From Emticicia oligotrophica DSM 17448 (GTDB taxonomy: Bacteria; Bacteroidota; Bacteroidia; Cytophagales; Spirosomataceae), in assembly GCF_000263195.1 (NCBI RefSeq), contig NC_018742.1, positions 124,001 to 188,000 on the forward strand: a stretch of 64,000 nucleotides of DNA, in the 5' to 3' direction. Made by a program: the position numbers and the translations under genes. Shown piece by piece: positions 1-9,084 of this stretch (positions within the stretch are counted from its first letter, which is position 1; each line of letters starts with the position of its first letter). The notes beneath the pieces were generated by a model that was not told the origin of the DNA, ran no database searches, and worked only from the letters and a program-made list of their open reading frames with translations.

Positions 1-57
1 AAATGCCAAAATTTGTTGAGATAATACTGCATCATCTTCTAATAAAAGAATCTTCAT
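1..57 (-). CDS. Response regulator, N-terminal fragment (cut by window edge)
   Basis: The minus strand begins an open frame with ATG at 57 that runs off the left edge; only 19 codons are visible (MKILLLEDDAVLSQQILAF). The start MKILLLEDD, a beta strand followed by acidic residues, is the hallmark of a CheY-like receiver domain, where the acidic pair binds Mg2+ next to the phospho-acceptor Asp. It resembles the starts of the three complete OmpR-type regulators in this window. The output domain is not visible, so OmpR membership is inferred only from the neighbours. Confidence 0.75.
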   Translation of the reverse strand, partial: MKILLLEDDAVLSQQILAF

Positions 58-136
58 TAACATTTTACTTTTTATTTATCATCAAGAGTAGAGCTTTATA
101 GATTCTCTCATTTACAAAGAATACTTAACTTTATGG

Positions 137-592
137 TTAGAATAGCCCATCAAGCCCGTTAGAAATACCATATTTTTTATGTAACCAACCAGATTTTATC
201 AGGTATTTACCACCCGTAGTTTTTGATACTGTGTAAAGCACAGGTATTGCATATTTTTCATTTTCAAAAAATATACTTGTTTCAATCTCATATTCGGAAT
301 CTCCACCAATCTGTCCAAGGGTTCTGATATTATTGATGGTCATTTGTTTTATTTTTCCTTTTTGAGTAAAAGTTTTTTTATAACTCTCAACATAAGTTTT
401 GAAATCGTTATTTGATTTATGATAATCGGAGGTAAAGTTTGTATATGCTGAGTCAAAATCATTTTTCTGTATCAATGCAAAATAGGGTTCTATCAGATTT
501 TCTATGATTATTTGATGTTCGGTTTCATCATTACAAGAAGCGAAAACAAACAGAATATACCCGAAGAAACATAAGTGTTTTAGAATCTTCAT
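137..592 (-). CDS. Small putative lipoprotein, function unknown
   Basis: This 151-residue protein starts with a short signal peptide ending in a lipobox (VFASC, Cys20), so it is probably a lipid-anchored periplasmic or outer-membrane protein. The mature part is one compact domain of about 125 residues with an early stretch EPYFALIQKNDFDSAYTNF. That pattern is typical of NTF2-like or DUF4878-like folds, but I cannot assign a family. It lies between a response regulator fragment and a complete histidine kinase/regulator pair, all on the same strand, so it may be a regulated target or an accessory sensor of one of these systems. That role is inferred from position only. Confidence 0.7.
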   Translation of the reverse strand: MKILKHLCFFGYILFVFASCNDETEHQIIIENLIEPYFALIQKNDFDSAYTNFTSDYHKSNNDFKTYVESYKKTFTQKGKIKQMTINNIRTLGQIGGDSEYEIETSIFFENEKYAIPVLYTVSKTTGGKYLIKSGWLHKKYGISNGLDGLF

Positions 593-646
593 ATGGTGTT
601 TTTATTTTTGATATGGATTAACCTAAACCTACCAATACTTCAGAAT

Positions 647-2017
647 TTAAACCTGATTCGATAAAGGCAACTTAATAACAAATGTTGTTGTGTCTTCTAA
701 GGTCTCAATTTGAATATTACCTTGATGAGCAATGATGATTTTTTTAACTATCGAAAGACCAATCCCATAACCCAAAATACTATGTGCATTTGTACCACGG
801 AAAAAAGGCTCGAAAATCATTTTTACTTCCTCTTTTTGGATTCCTTTTCCTTTATTAATAAACTTTAATATGATTTCACTGTTGATTTGACCATAGATTA
901 CATTTGTGATTTGGTCATTCGAAAACTTACAACCATTATCTAATAAATTGATAAAAGCTGTTTTAAGTAAATGAGGATTGCCAAAAGTAATAGGCTCAAT
1001 ATCTTCTTCATCTACTGAATTAAAATCTACCAAAACTCTATAATTTGAATTCTTACTGACAACTTCTTCACGGGCATCAAATAATAATTCATCTACCCGA
1101 ACCCTTTCTAGTAAATTGCTTATAGGTTTATTATTGACTTTTGAAAGTTGTAGAAGTGAATCTGATAATAAGTTTAGGTTAGATAAATCTTCTAATACCG
1201 ATATAAGTGTTTGTTCGTATTCTTCTGTGGTTCTTTTTCGTAATAAACTTACTTCAATCTGAGCAACCATTTTCATCAACGGATTTTTTAGTTCATGTGA
1301 GAAATTGGTAATAAATGTTTGCTGTAAGATAAATGCTTGTTGTATTTTATCAAGCAAACCATTAAAGTTATGTGCTAATTTACCCAGTTCATCGTTTGAA
1401 TAGCTTCTAATTCTGTTATCGAGATTTTGGGTGTATATGGTGTCAATTTCAATAATAATGTCATTGATTGGTTGAAGGGTTTTTCCTGCAAATAACCACC
1501 CTATTAAGCCCACGAATGCCAATATTATAACGTATAATACTATTAAGGTTTTCCTTAAACTACCCAATCGCTTTACCCCTGCAATATCTTCAGCACCTGC
1601 AATCACTACAACGTTGTTGAATTTGTCGGAGTAATTTAGTCCTATTATTTTGAATGTTTTCTCTTCATATCTGAGTTCTTTTTTTAGCCGTATTTCATTC
1701 AATAGTTTACTATTTATTGTGAAATTAATAGTATCATTACTTGTGTAAATTTCTTTGTTCTCATGGCTATAAACCGTAATATTTTCTTTATATAATATAT
1801 CCTTATTGGTTAGGTCAATTGTCTTGAGCAGTTTAGAATCAACTTCTTGAACAGTTACAAGTAGTTCAGAGGTAGTAATAGCTTTTTGATAAAGTCGGTT
1901 GTAAAACTCTTCATTATTGGCTGTGTATCTGAGCCAATAAATCAAAACGAATGAAATAAGTAGAATACCTGATACAATAAAAATGAATAAAAAAGTGATT
2001 TTGTTTCGTAACGACAT
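647..2017 (-). CDS. Sensor histidine kinase (HAMP-HisKA-HATPase)
   Basis: This 456-residue inner-membrane kinase has a classical layout: TM1 (about 7-29), a periplasmic domain of about 125 residues, TM2 (158-178), HAMP (179-231), a HisKA dimerisation domain with phospho-accepting His241 in FSHELKNP, and a HATPase_c domain with an N box (FINLLDNGCKFS, around 361) and the G box GYGIGLSIVKK. It is expected to autophosphorylate and pass phosphate to the OmpR-type regulator encoded just upstream (2 bp between the genes). The pair resembles CusS/CusR-like metal sensors in domain order, and nearby metal efflux genes fit that, but the signal cannot be read from the sequence. Confidence 0.93.
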   Translation of the reverse strand: MSLRNKITFLFIFIVSGILLISFVLIYWLRYTANNEEFYNRLYQKAITTSELLVTVQEVDSKLLKTIDLTNKDILYKENITVYSHENKEIYTSNDTINFTINSKLLNEIRLKKELRYEEKTFKIIGLNYSDKFNNVVVIAGAEDIAGVKRLGSLRKTLIVLYVIILAFVGLIGWLFAGKTLQPINDIIIEIDTIYTQNLDNRIRSYSNDELGKLAHNFNGLLDKIQQAFILQQTFITNFSHELKNPLMKMVAQIEVSLLRKRTTEEYEQTLISVLEDLSNLNLLSDSLLQLSKVNNKPISNLLERVRVDELLFDAREEVVSKNSNYRVLVDFNSVDEEDIEPITFGNPHLLKTAFINLLDNGCKFSNDQITNVIYGQINSEIILKFINKGKGIQKEEVKMIFEPFFRGTNAHSILGYGIGLSIVKKIIIAHQGNIQIETLEDTTTFVIKLPLSNQV

Positions 2018-2019
2018 AA

Positions 2020-2709
2020 TTAATGTTTTCTCATAACATACCCCATTCCATAAACAGTATGAATTAGTTTGGTTGAAAACTTATCAGAATCGATTTTTTT
2101 TCTCAGTAATTTTAAAAAGCTTTCAACTACATTTTCTGTTACATCACTATCCATTCCCCATACTTTATCTAATAGTTCTTCTTTTGACATTACCCTGCCT
2201 TGATTTTTTATAAGACACTCCAAGAGGTTAAATTCTCGTGCTGTTAGATTGATTGGAAAATTGTTTCGCATAACAACTTTTGTATCGAGATTTATTTCTA
2301 AATCACCAAAACTCATGGTCTGATGCTTGATATTTACGCCATCTAATATGGATAATCTTTTAGATACGGCTCTAATTCGGGCTATTAATTCCTTTAATTC
2401 AAACGGTTTTACTAAGTAATCATCTGCACCTAAATCAAAGGCTTCTAATTTATCATCAAGTGTACCAAGAGCTGTGAGCATTATTATTGGTGTAATTATA
2501 CCAGCCTCACGTACATTCCGTATAAAATTATACCCATTTTGGATTGGCATTAAAATGTCTGTTATGATAGTATCATACTGATTTTTCAATGCCAATTTTC
2601 CGCCAGAGTAACCATCTAGGGCTGTATCAACATCAAACCCACATTCTTCTAACCCCTTTTTTAGTGCCAATAAAGTTTTGGGTTCATCTTCAATAAGTAA
2701 TAATTTCAT
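2020..2709 (-). CDS. OmpR-family response regulator
   Basis: This 229-residue regulator has a receiver domain (residues 1-115) with the acidic pair E7/D8, phospho-acceptor Asp51 (IITDILMP), the switch threonine in MLTALG and conserved Lys101 (DDYLVKPF). It ends in a winged-helix DNA-binding domain (about 130-227) with the typical LTAREFNLLECL and HTVYGMGYVM motifs. It is the first gene of a minus-strand pair with the kinase at 647-2017 and probably autoregulates that operon. The divergent neighbour is the fluoride-riboswitch locus, separated by about 240 bp. Confidence 0.95.
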   Translation of the reverse strand: MKLLLIEDEPKTLLALKKGLEECGFDVDTALDGYSGGKLALKNQYDTIITDILMPIQNGYNFIRNVREAGIITPIIMLTALGTLDDKLEAFDLGADDYLVKPFELKELIARIRAVSKRLSILDGVNIKHQTMSFGDLEINLDTKVVMRNNFPINLTAREFNLLECLIKNQGRVMSKEELLDKVWGMDSDVTENVVESFLKLLRKKIDSDKFSTKLIHTVYGMGYVMRKH

Positions 2710-2950
2710 TTTATAGAAAGATGAGTACCACCAGCCCCGATGATACTCATAGTAAAACTAACATCAAACTGGGTATTTTTCACATTGCGAAGCTAATATT
2801 TAATTCTGAAAAACTACTGAAAACTTACCGTACAGCTATTATAGGTGAGTTTAAGATAGCCATTTTATAAAATTAAAAGTGTATCACAGATTTTTTATTT
2901 ACAAAGTATTGCTGCTATTTTATAAATAAAATAGTATCTTTATGCCACAT

Positions 2951-3003
2951 TTGGCAATGATGTCTGCCTTGAACCGCCTCATTTGAGGCTGATGGCGTCT
3001 GTT
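2951..3003 (+). ncRNA. Fluoride riboswitch (crcB motif) aptamer
   Basis: The leader of the CLC gene folds as a crcB-type aptamer. Stem GGCA (2953-2956) pairs with TGCC (2965-2968). A second hairpin is GCCTC (2976-2980), loop ATTT, GAGGC (2985-2989). It is followed by the conserved CTGATGG. The first loop GATGTC (2959-2964) can pair with GGCGTC (2994-2999), allowing two G-U wobbles, which gives the pseudoknot of known fluoride riboswitches. The layout matches the Thermotoga aptamer as I remember it. A compact hairpin GAGCTTTCAAAGCTC (3007-3021) lies immediately downstream and could be part of the expression platform. It has no U-run, so control may be translational or through antitermination. 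The downstream gene, a CLC-F-like exporter, is a classic target. Confidence 0.88.
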
Positions 3004-3056
3004 TCTGAGCTTTCAAAGCTCACTAAATAGACACGTACATAATTCAAGTAAATAAT

Positions 3057-4337
3057 ATGCAGACAATCAAATCTCTTCTTTCTCGACCCCTCGAACAAAA
3101 ATCCTATTTAATTTTTACGCTCAAATGGCTATTCATTAGTGCTATTGTCGGTTCTTTGGTGGGTAGTGCTTCGGCATTTTTTCTTTGGTCGCTCGATTAC
3201 GTTACCCATTGGCGTGAAAATAACTTTTGGATAATAGCATTTCTCCCTTTGGGTGGATTTATTGTTGGTGCAGCCTATCATTATCTGGGTAGCGATGTAG
3301 TAAAAGGTAATAATCAACTCTTGGAAGAATTTCATAGCCCGAAGGAAATCATACCTTTCAAAATGGCACCGTTGGTATTCTTTGCCACCATCATTACGCA
3401 TTTGGTTGGCGGCTCTGCTGGGCGAGAAGGAACAGCCGTACAAATGGGAGGAGCTATTGCCGACCAGTTTACGAAGTGGTTTAAGTTCGATACCAGTGAC
3501 CGTAAAATACTTATTGTTATGGGTATCAGTGCAGGCTTTGCTTCGGTTTTTGGTACACCACTGGCAGGAACCATATTTGCTCTCGAAGTGCTAATAATCG
3601 GTAGAATGAGGTACGAAGCTCTACTTCCAAGTTTATTTGCAGCTATCATCGCAAACTATGTGTGCTTGGCGTGGCAAATTACTCACACCCATTATCAAAT
3701 CCCTTTTGTTCCTACTATTTCATCTGTCAATCTACTTTGGGCTGTTTTTTCAGGAATCATGTTTGGAATTACTGCTATACTTTTTTCAAAATCTACTCAT
3801 TTCTGGGCTGATTTGTTTAAGTCTAAAATTGCATACCCTCCATTAAGACCAGTAATTGGTGGTATCATATTGGCAATAGTAATTTGGGCTATGGCTACTA
3901 CCAAATATATAGGATTGGGAGTTCCGACAATCGTTGCTTCGTTTTCTGAAAGCCTCCAAAGCTATGATTTTCTACTAAAAATTCTTTTCACTTCCTTTAC
4001 ACTTGGTGCAGGCTTTAAAGGTGGTGAAGTTACTCCATTATTTTTCATTGGTGCTGCACTGGGCAATGCCTTAGTTTGGTTTGTGCCTTTGCCCCTACCA
4101 CTCTTAGCTGGTATGGGTTTCGTTGGGGTTTTTGCAGGAGCATCCAATACACCAATTGCTTGTACAATCATGGGCATCGAACTTTTTGGTGCAGAAGCTG
4201 GTGTTTATTTGTCGGTGTCGAGTATTGTTTCCTACCTATTTTCAGGGCATACGGGTATCTATACCTCTCAAATTGTAGGTAGCCCTAAACATCAGAATTT
4301 TGATAACATCAAAGGAAAAAAACTTAACAATCTATAA
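3057..4337 (+). CDS. CLC-type fluoride/proton antiporter (CLC-F-like)
   Basis: This 426-residue polytopic membrane protein is a CLC-family transporter. The family's chloride-selecting motif GSGIP is replaced by KGNNQLL (residues 83-89), and the external-gate motif reads AGREGT (121-126, Glu124) instead of GREGP. The third anion-site motif is GFKGGEVTP. Loss of the chloride-coordinating serine and an Asn in this loop are features described for the fluoride-specific CLC-F branch, which exports F- in exchange for H+. The fluoride riboswitch in its leader independently supports that substrate. The ATG follows the riboswitch by about 50 bp. A broken DUF190-like gene follows 1 bp after the stop, so the two were probably co-transcribed. 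Confidence 0.92.
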   Translation: MQTIKSLLSRPLEQKSYLIFTLKWLFISAIVGSLVGSASAFFLWSLDYVTHWRENNFWIIAFLPLGGFIVGAAYHYLGSDVVKGNNQLLEEFHSPKEIIPFKMAPLVFFATIITHLVGGSAGREGTAVQMGGAIADQFTKWFKFDTSDRKILIVMGISAGFASVFGTPLAGTIFALEVLIIGRMRYEALLPSLFAAIIANYVCLAWQITHTHYQIPFVPTISSVNLLWAVFSGIMFGITAILFSKSTHFWADLFKSKIAYPPLRPVIGGIILAIVIWAMATTKYIGLGVPTIVASFSESLQSYDFLLKILFTSFTLGAGFKGGEVTPLFFIGAALGNALVWFVPLPLPLLAGMGFVGVFAGASNTPIACTIMGIELFGAEAGVYLSVSSIVSYLFSGHTGIYTSQIVGSPKHQNFDNIKGKKLNNL

Positions 4338-4338
4338 A

Positions 4339-4683
4339 ATGGAGAACAAACAAACACTTCGTATATACTTCGAGTATGGTACAAAAGCCAAAGGATTATC
4401 TTTTTGGAGTGCATTTTGGGATAGTAGGTTTTCATCGAAGATACTTCAAATAGCAAAAGAGTTGGGAATAGAACAGGCTATTTGCTTCAATGTAAGCTAA
4501 GGATATTTTGAGGAAAAATCAATCGAATTGGGTATTGGAGAAACTTTATCAAGTAAGCATCCTCAGTGTATTGAACTTACTGCCGATAAAGCTAAAATTG
4601 ATAATTTATTAATCAAGAATAAAGAACTATTGAGTGCTGCGAAAACTTATAAAATTTTAAACGAGGTCATACAAATTCAATAA
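4339..4683 (+). pseudogene. DUF190-like gene interrupted by an in-frame stop
   Basis: An open frame starts at ATG 4339, one base after the CLC stop, and would encode 114 residues, but codon 54 is TAA (4498-4500). The frame stays open without any shift from there to the TAA at 4681. The two halves (LRIYFEYGTKAKG..., KILQIAKELGIEQA, then GYFEEKSIEL and PQCIELTADKAKIDNLL) follow the pattern of DUF190, a small PII-like fold often found beside crcB/fluoride exporters. The stop falls where the family has the loop before the conserved Gly-Tyr/Phe. Either a nonsense mutation has inactivated it, or the stop is read through or is a sequencing error. The downstream half begins without a usable start. 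Confidence 0.7.
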
Positions 4684-4689
4684 CTAAAG

Positions 4690-7101
4690 ATGAAATTCAG
4701 AATCTGTATTTTGATGTTATTTACATTAGCAGCCAATGCTCAAAAAAACATCAGTATTAAAGGAAATGTAGTTGATAAAATCACTCAATCAGCCTTATCA
4801 TTTGCCAGTGTAGCAGTGCTGGACAACGACCGCAAAATTATTGCAGGTGCTACCACCAACGAAAACGGACAGTTTGAGTTTTGGGTAAAGTCTGATAAAA
4901 TAAATGGTTTTAGGGTTAATTATGTGGGGTATCATACCTTAGATACTACTTTGATAGTAAACCAAAATAGTAGCCTCAATTTTGGGCTAACCCCTCAAAC
5001 CCAATTGCTCAAAGAAGTAACTGTAAGTGCCGAAAAAGCCACCAGTCAGATGCAAATGGATAAGCAAATTTTTAATGCCGAAAAGCTCGGAAACACTACC
5101 GCAGGAACAGGCTTAGATGTGCTACAACGCTTGCCATCAGTAACTATCAATGCCGAAGGCAAGATTTTGATGCGTGGCAATGCTGAGTTTTTGGTTACTG
5201 TAAACGGCAAGTTCACCAATCAAACGGCTGCCGATGTGTTGGCTCAATTGCCGGCCAATACCATAGAAAACATTGAAATACTTACTTCGCCATCGGCTAG
5301 TGTTGATGCTGAAGGCAAAGCGGGTATTATCAACATTACGACCAAAAAGAATGCCACCAATGGATGGGGAATCATAGCTAATGGCAATTTTAGCCAGATT
5401 TCGCCACAACGATACGGGGGAGATATCACGTTTTATGATAACCGCAATAAATTCAATTCTTATCTTACAGCCAACTATCGTCAGTACAGTATAGGAGGTT
5501 ATAGAGAGGGAGAAATCAGAACGATTTACCGGGATACCGCAACGTACTCGGCTTCGGGCGGAGAAAGACCCACCACCGAGCAGGTATATGGCATACGAGC
5601 AGGTACGAGTTATTCGCCTAATAAAACGACAAATTTGAGTACAGGGCTTTTTTATGGTTATAAGCAAAACGACCGCATTGCTAATCTGTTTTATAATCAA
5701 TATCAAAGTTCTCGATTGCCTTTAAATCTGTTTCAAGTATTCGGAAATGAAACCTTTGAACGAAAGTTTTATAATCAAAACCTTTTTGTGAGAACGGGTA
5801 AGTTTTTCACCAGTCAGACCGATTTTAGTAAGGTTTTTGCCAATAAAAGCAAGTTTTCAGCTACTGCCATTTACGAATTTTCAGTTTTGGGAGGTCCACT
5901 CCGTAATCAGGATAATGTAGAACCAAATGGCAAGTTATTGCTTATGGAGCGTTCCGATGAAACGAGTCCACTCAACGCATGGCGATTGCAAGCCGACTAC
6001 GCTGTACCACTCAATAAAAACCTAAATTTTGAAACAGGCGTTCAATGGAGAACCGTGAGGCACCAAGGCGATTTTGTATTCGAAAGGCTCAATATTTCCT
6101 CAATTATTTGGGAAAAAGACCCCGAATTTAATGACAAGCTTGATTTACACCAAAATGTGTCGGCGGCATATTTGCAATTCAACGGTAAAAACAAAAACTT
6201 AAGCTATCGGGCTGGTTTACGTGCCGAACACACTTACCGCACACTTACGCATTTAAGAGGAAACGCCCCAGTCAATCTATCGCAATTAGACTGGTTTCCG
6301 TCGGCACAGGTACTTTATAAATTGCCACAGGAGCAAGAAATCAAATTGGGGTATTCAAAACGCATTGACCGACCAACCACTAAATCGCTTTCACCCTTTA
6401 AAAACCACCGACATTCAGAAGCCATCTGGATTGGCGACCCAAACCTTTTGCCCGAAATTAGTCATAACGTAGAGTTGAGTTACAATAAAAACTGGAGCAA
6501 ATCACGCCTTGTTTTGAGTGCTTACAGTACATTTACCAACAACCTGATATTCAGAACCAACGCCAGTTACAACCGCATTATATTGCTAACCATTGCCACC
6601 AATGCAGGCAATAGCAACGCCACAGGTTTGGAAATGATTTCGGAGTTTCAGCCCGCCAAATGGTGGCGAATTTATGCTTCGGGAAATGTTTATCAGTTTT
6701 CTATCCGAAACATCAGTATTTCAGACCGAAACCAAACCCAAAGCACTAATTATAATCTCAATGGCAATATGTCATTTCGAATAACGCCGAAATTGAATTT
6801 AAGATGGGATGCTTCCTATCTTTCGAGAAGCGTAACGGCACAGGGTTTTGACACTGACTTATTTTTATCAAATATTGGTTTAAAATATAATTTCAGCAAA
6901 AAATTGAGTGCAGATTTGATATTTCAGAATATCTTTGATTCAAACGTACAGCGTATCACGACACAAAGCCCTGTTTTTTATTCATCAACCGAATACACCA
7001 AATCAGACCGAATTTTGTTGCTTAATTTGAGTTATCGCTTTAATGAAAGCGGTAAGAGTAGCAAAAACATCAAGACCGAATATGGGGAGAAGGATTTTTA
7101 A
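4690..7101 (+). CDS. TonB-dependent-receptor-like outer membrane protein
   Basis: This 803-residue protein begins with a signal peptide cleaved near ANAQ. A carboxypeptidase-regulatory-like beta-sandwich follows (about 20-105), then a plug-like region (about 110-220, LDVLQRLPSVTINAEGKI and ENIEILTSPSASVDAEG), and a long C-terminal barrel of the OMP_b-brl_3 type found in Bacteroidetes. Such proteins sit in the outer membrane and take up or sense siderophores, metals or peptides with TonB/ExbBD energy. No TonB box is obvious. It resembles the receptor at 18724-21111 in architecture, and the two flank the nhaA-efflux segment. The coding sequence is visibly richer in G+C than the surrounding tra-type DNA. 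The substrate is unknown; a metal complex is a guess from context. Confidence 0.9.
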   Translation: MKFRICILMLFTLAANAQKNISIKGNVVDKITQSALSFASVAVLDNDRKIIAGATTNENGQFEFWVKSDKINGFRVNYVGYHTLDTTLIVNQNSSLNFGLTPQTQLLKEVTVSAEKATSQMQMDKQIFNAEKLGNTTAGTGLDVLQRLPSVTINAEGKILMRGNAEFLVTVNGKFTNQTAADVLAQLPANTIENIEILTSPSASVDAEGKAGIINITTKKNATNGWGIIANGNFSQISPQRYGGDITFYDNRNKFNSYLTANYRQYSIGGYREGEIRTIYRDTATYSASGGERPTTEQVYGIRAGTSYSPNKTTNLSTGLFYGYKQNDRIANLFYNQYQSSRLPLNLFQVFGNETFERKFYNQNLFVRTGKFFTSQTDFSKVFANKSKFSATAIYEFSVLGGPLRNQDNVEPNGKLLLMERSDETSPLNAWRLQADYAVPLNKNLNFETGVQWRTVRHQGDFVFERLNISSIIWEKDPEFNDKLDLHQNVSAAYLQFNGKNKNLSYRAGLRAEHTYRTLTHLRGNAPVNLSQLDWFPSAQVLYKLPQEQEIKLGYSKRIDRPTTKSLSPFKNHRHSEAIWIGDPNLLPEISHNVELSYNKNWSKSRLVLSAYSTFTNNLIFRTNASYNRIILLTIATNAGNSNATGLEMISEFQPAKWWRIYASGNVYQFSIRNISISDRNQTQSTNYNLNGNMSFRITPKLNLRWDASYLSRSVTAQGFDTDLFLSNIGLKYNFSKKLSADLIFQNIFDSNVQRITTQSPVFYSSTEYTKSDRILLLNLSYRFNESGKSSKNIKTEYGEKDF

Positions 7102-7155
7102 AGATGATGAACAATGTTATGGTGTTTGAAACTAATAAAGAAACAATTTTAATAC

Positions 7156-8292
7156 ATGAAAGTAACGAAACTATTTAAAGATTTTTTTGAAAGTGAAAGA
7201 GCAGGCGGGTTTATATTGATAGCCTGTACTTTGATTTCGATTTATATTTCAAATTCTGTTTTCCAAACTGAGTATTTAGGTTTTTGGGAACAAAAACTTG
7301 GTAGTCATTCTATCACAGGTTGGATAAATGACGGTTTGATGACTTTTTTATTCTTATTGGTTGGCTTAGAATTAGAACGTGAAATTTACCTTGGAGAACT
7401 ATCAAATTTAAAAAATGCTTTATTGCCCATATCGGGGGCTTTGGGTGGAATGATTTTTCCCGCAATAATTTATGGTATATTTAATTGGGGAACAACTACT
7501 CAATCAGGTATCGGAATTCCGATGGCAACCGATATTGCTTTTGCATTAGGAATTTTATCATTGTTGGGAAACAGAGTACCTACATCATTAAAGATTTTTC
7601 TTACAGCATTGGCTGTAATTGATGATTTAGGGGCAATCATTGTCATTGCAATTTTTTATACAAAAACGCTTGTTTTTACAGATTTATCAATCGCTTTATC
7701 AATATTTGCACTTCTTTTAATGCTCAATCGCCTGAAAGTTCGCAATCTTATCCCATATCTTATTGGTGGTATATTTATGTGGTATTTTATGCTTCATTCA
7801 GGTGTGCATGCAACTATTACGGGTGTTTTGCTGGCGTTTTCAATTCCATTTGGTAATGGCAATGAAAAGTCTTCTTCATATATCCTACAACATTTTTTAC
7901 ATAGACCCGTTGCCTTCATTATATTGCCATTGTTTGCATTAGCCAATACTGCTATAATGTTTAAATCAGGCGGTTGGAATATTTTTGGAGAACTTCATAG
8001 TATTGGAATATTTCTTGGATTGGTAGTTGGGAAACCTCTTGGAATTACACTTGTTTCGTTTATTTTGGTTGTTTTGGGAATTTGTAAATTGCCAAACGAT
8101 TTGAATTGGAAACACATATTAGGGGCAGGTTTTTTAGGTGGTATTGGTTTTACAATTTCTATTTTTGTTACTCTTTTGGCTTTTGAGAATGAAGTATTCA
8201 TCAACCAAAGCAAATTGACGGTTTTGTTTGCGTCTATAATATCTGCCCTTATTGGCTTGGTATGGCTTCATAAATCGCTTAATTTAAAATGA
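7156..8292 (+). CDS. nhaA: Na+/H+ antiporter NhaA
   Basis: This 378-residue inner-membrane protein (E. coli NhaA has 388) carries the family signatures. ERAGGFILIA is near the N terminus and FLLVGLELERE is at 66-75. ATDIAFALG (Asp125) marks the discontinuous helix region, and AVIDDLGAI holds the paired Asp156/Asp157 that bind Na+ or H+ (equivalent to Asp163/Asp164 in E. coli). It exchanges internal Na+ or Li+ for external protons. It starts 54 bp after the TonB-type receptor and is followed after 43 bp by a TauE-like exporter on the same strand. Its presence among metal genes on a plasmid is unusual. It may support proton-driven efflux or salt tolerance, which is inference. Confidence 0.96.
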   Translation: MKVTKLFKDFFESERAGGFILIACTLISIYISNSVFQTEYLGFWEQKLGSHSITGWINDGLMTFLFLLVGLELEREIYLGELSNLKNALLPISGALGGMIFPAIIYGIFNWGTTTQSGIGIPMATDIAFALGILSLLGNRVPTSLKIFLTALAVIDDLGAIIVIAIFYTKTLVFTDLSIALSIFALLLMLNRLKVRNLIPYLIGGIFMWYFMLHSGVHATITGVLLAFSIPFGNGNEKSSSYILQHFLHRPVAFIILPLFALANTAIMFKSGGWNIFGELHSIGIFLGLVVGKPLGITLVSFILVVLGICKLPNDLNWKHILGAGFLGGIGFTISIFVTLLAFENEVFINQSKLTVLFASIISALIGLVWLHKSLNLK

Positions 8293-8335
8293 GCAAATCA
8301 GCATTTTACTTAAAAAATTATATACTCAAAATTAG

Positions 8336-9082
8336 ATGAACTTAGAATTTATTATAATTGGCATACTCTGCTTTTTTACTATTGCAACGCTTTATTCATC
8401 AGTAGGTCATGCAGGGGCATCAGGCTACTTAGCTGTGATGGCCTTATTGGCATTTCCAAGCCAAGAAATCAAAGCAACATCTCTAATTCTCAATATTTTG
8501 GTTGCCAGTATTGCCAGTTATCGGTATTTGAAAGAAGGGTATTTTGATAAAAAAGTATTTCTTTATTTTGCTATTTTTTCTATACCATTGGCATTTGCGG
8601 GTGGATATTTTAAGATTGATGATAAGGCATTTAAAATTTTAGCAGGGATATTCCTGATTGCTTCATCGTTGATGATAGCATCAAAAACCATTCAGAAAGC
8701 CAAACAAGACTATGAAGTTGTACCAGTTGCTTTTTGGAAAGCAGGTATTATTGGTAGTATAGTGGGGTTTATATCAGGTTTAATAGGTGTAGGAGGCGGA
8801 ATTTTCCTATCGCCAATCTTGATGCTTGGTAAATGGGCAAGTCCTAAGAATGTTTCAGGGATTTCGGCTTTATTTATTTTGGTCAATTCTGTTATTGCTC
8901 TTTTGGGTTATATCTCAAATATCAAACAAACCCCTGCCAATATTCAGTATTGGGTAATAGCCGTAATACTGGGAGGTTTATTAGGTTCATATTTAGGAAC
9001 AAAAAAAGTAAAAACCACAGGTATTTATATTTTGTTAGCAATAGTTTTAGTTTCAGCAGGTATAAAAATGATTTTCTTTTAA
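8336..9082 (+). CDS. TauE/SafE-family (DUF81) membrane exporter
   Basis: This 248-residue protein of roughly eight membrane segments has the two-repeat layout of the TauE/SafE family. The first repeat carries YSSVGHAGASGYLAVMALL and the second GFISGLIGVGGGIFLSPILM with the Gly-rich GVGGG turn. Family members move sulfite, sulfoacetate or other sulfur or organic anions across the inner membrane; the substrate here cannot be told. It lies between nhaA and a two-component pair: the regulator ATG is 2 bp after its stop, so the genes probably form one operon. Confidence 0.88.
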   Translation: MNLEFIIIGILCFFTIATLYSSVGHAGASGYLAVMALLAFPSQEIKATSLILNILVASIASYRYLKEGYFDKKVFLYFAIFSIPLAFAGGYFKIDDKAFKILAGIFLIASSLMIASKTIQKAKQDYEVVPVAFWKAGIIGSIVGFISGLIGVGGGIFLSPILMLGKWASPKNVSGISALFILVNSVIALLGYISNIKQTPANIQYWVIAVILGGLLGSYLGTKKVKTTGIYILLAIVLVSAGIKMIFF

Positions 9083-9084
9083 GA

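Noticed and set aside
3129-3649. Antisense frames over the CLC gene
   Set aside because: They mirror a strongly conserved transporter on the plus strand and show no protein pattern of their own.
8950-9084. Extended N-terminus for the response regulator at 9085
   Set aside because: The extra residues are an out-of-frame reading of the TauE-like gene; the receiver domain starts exactly at ATG 9085.
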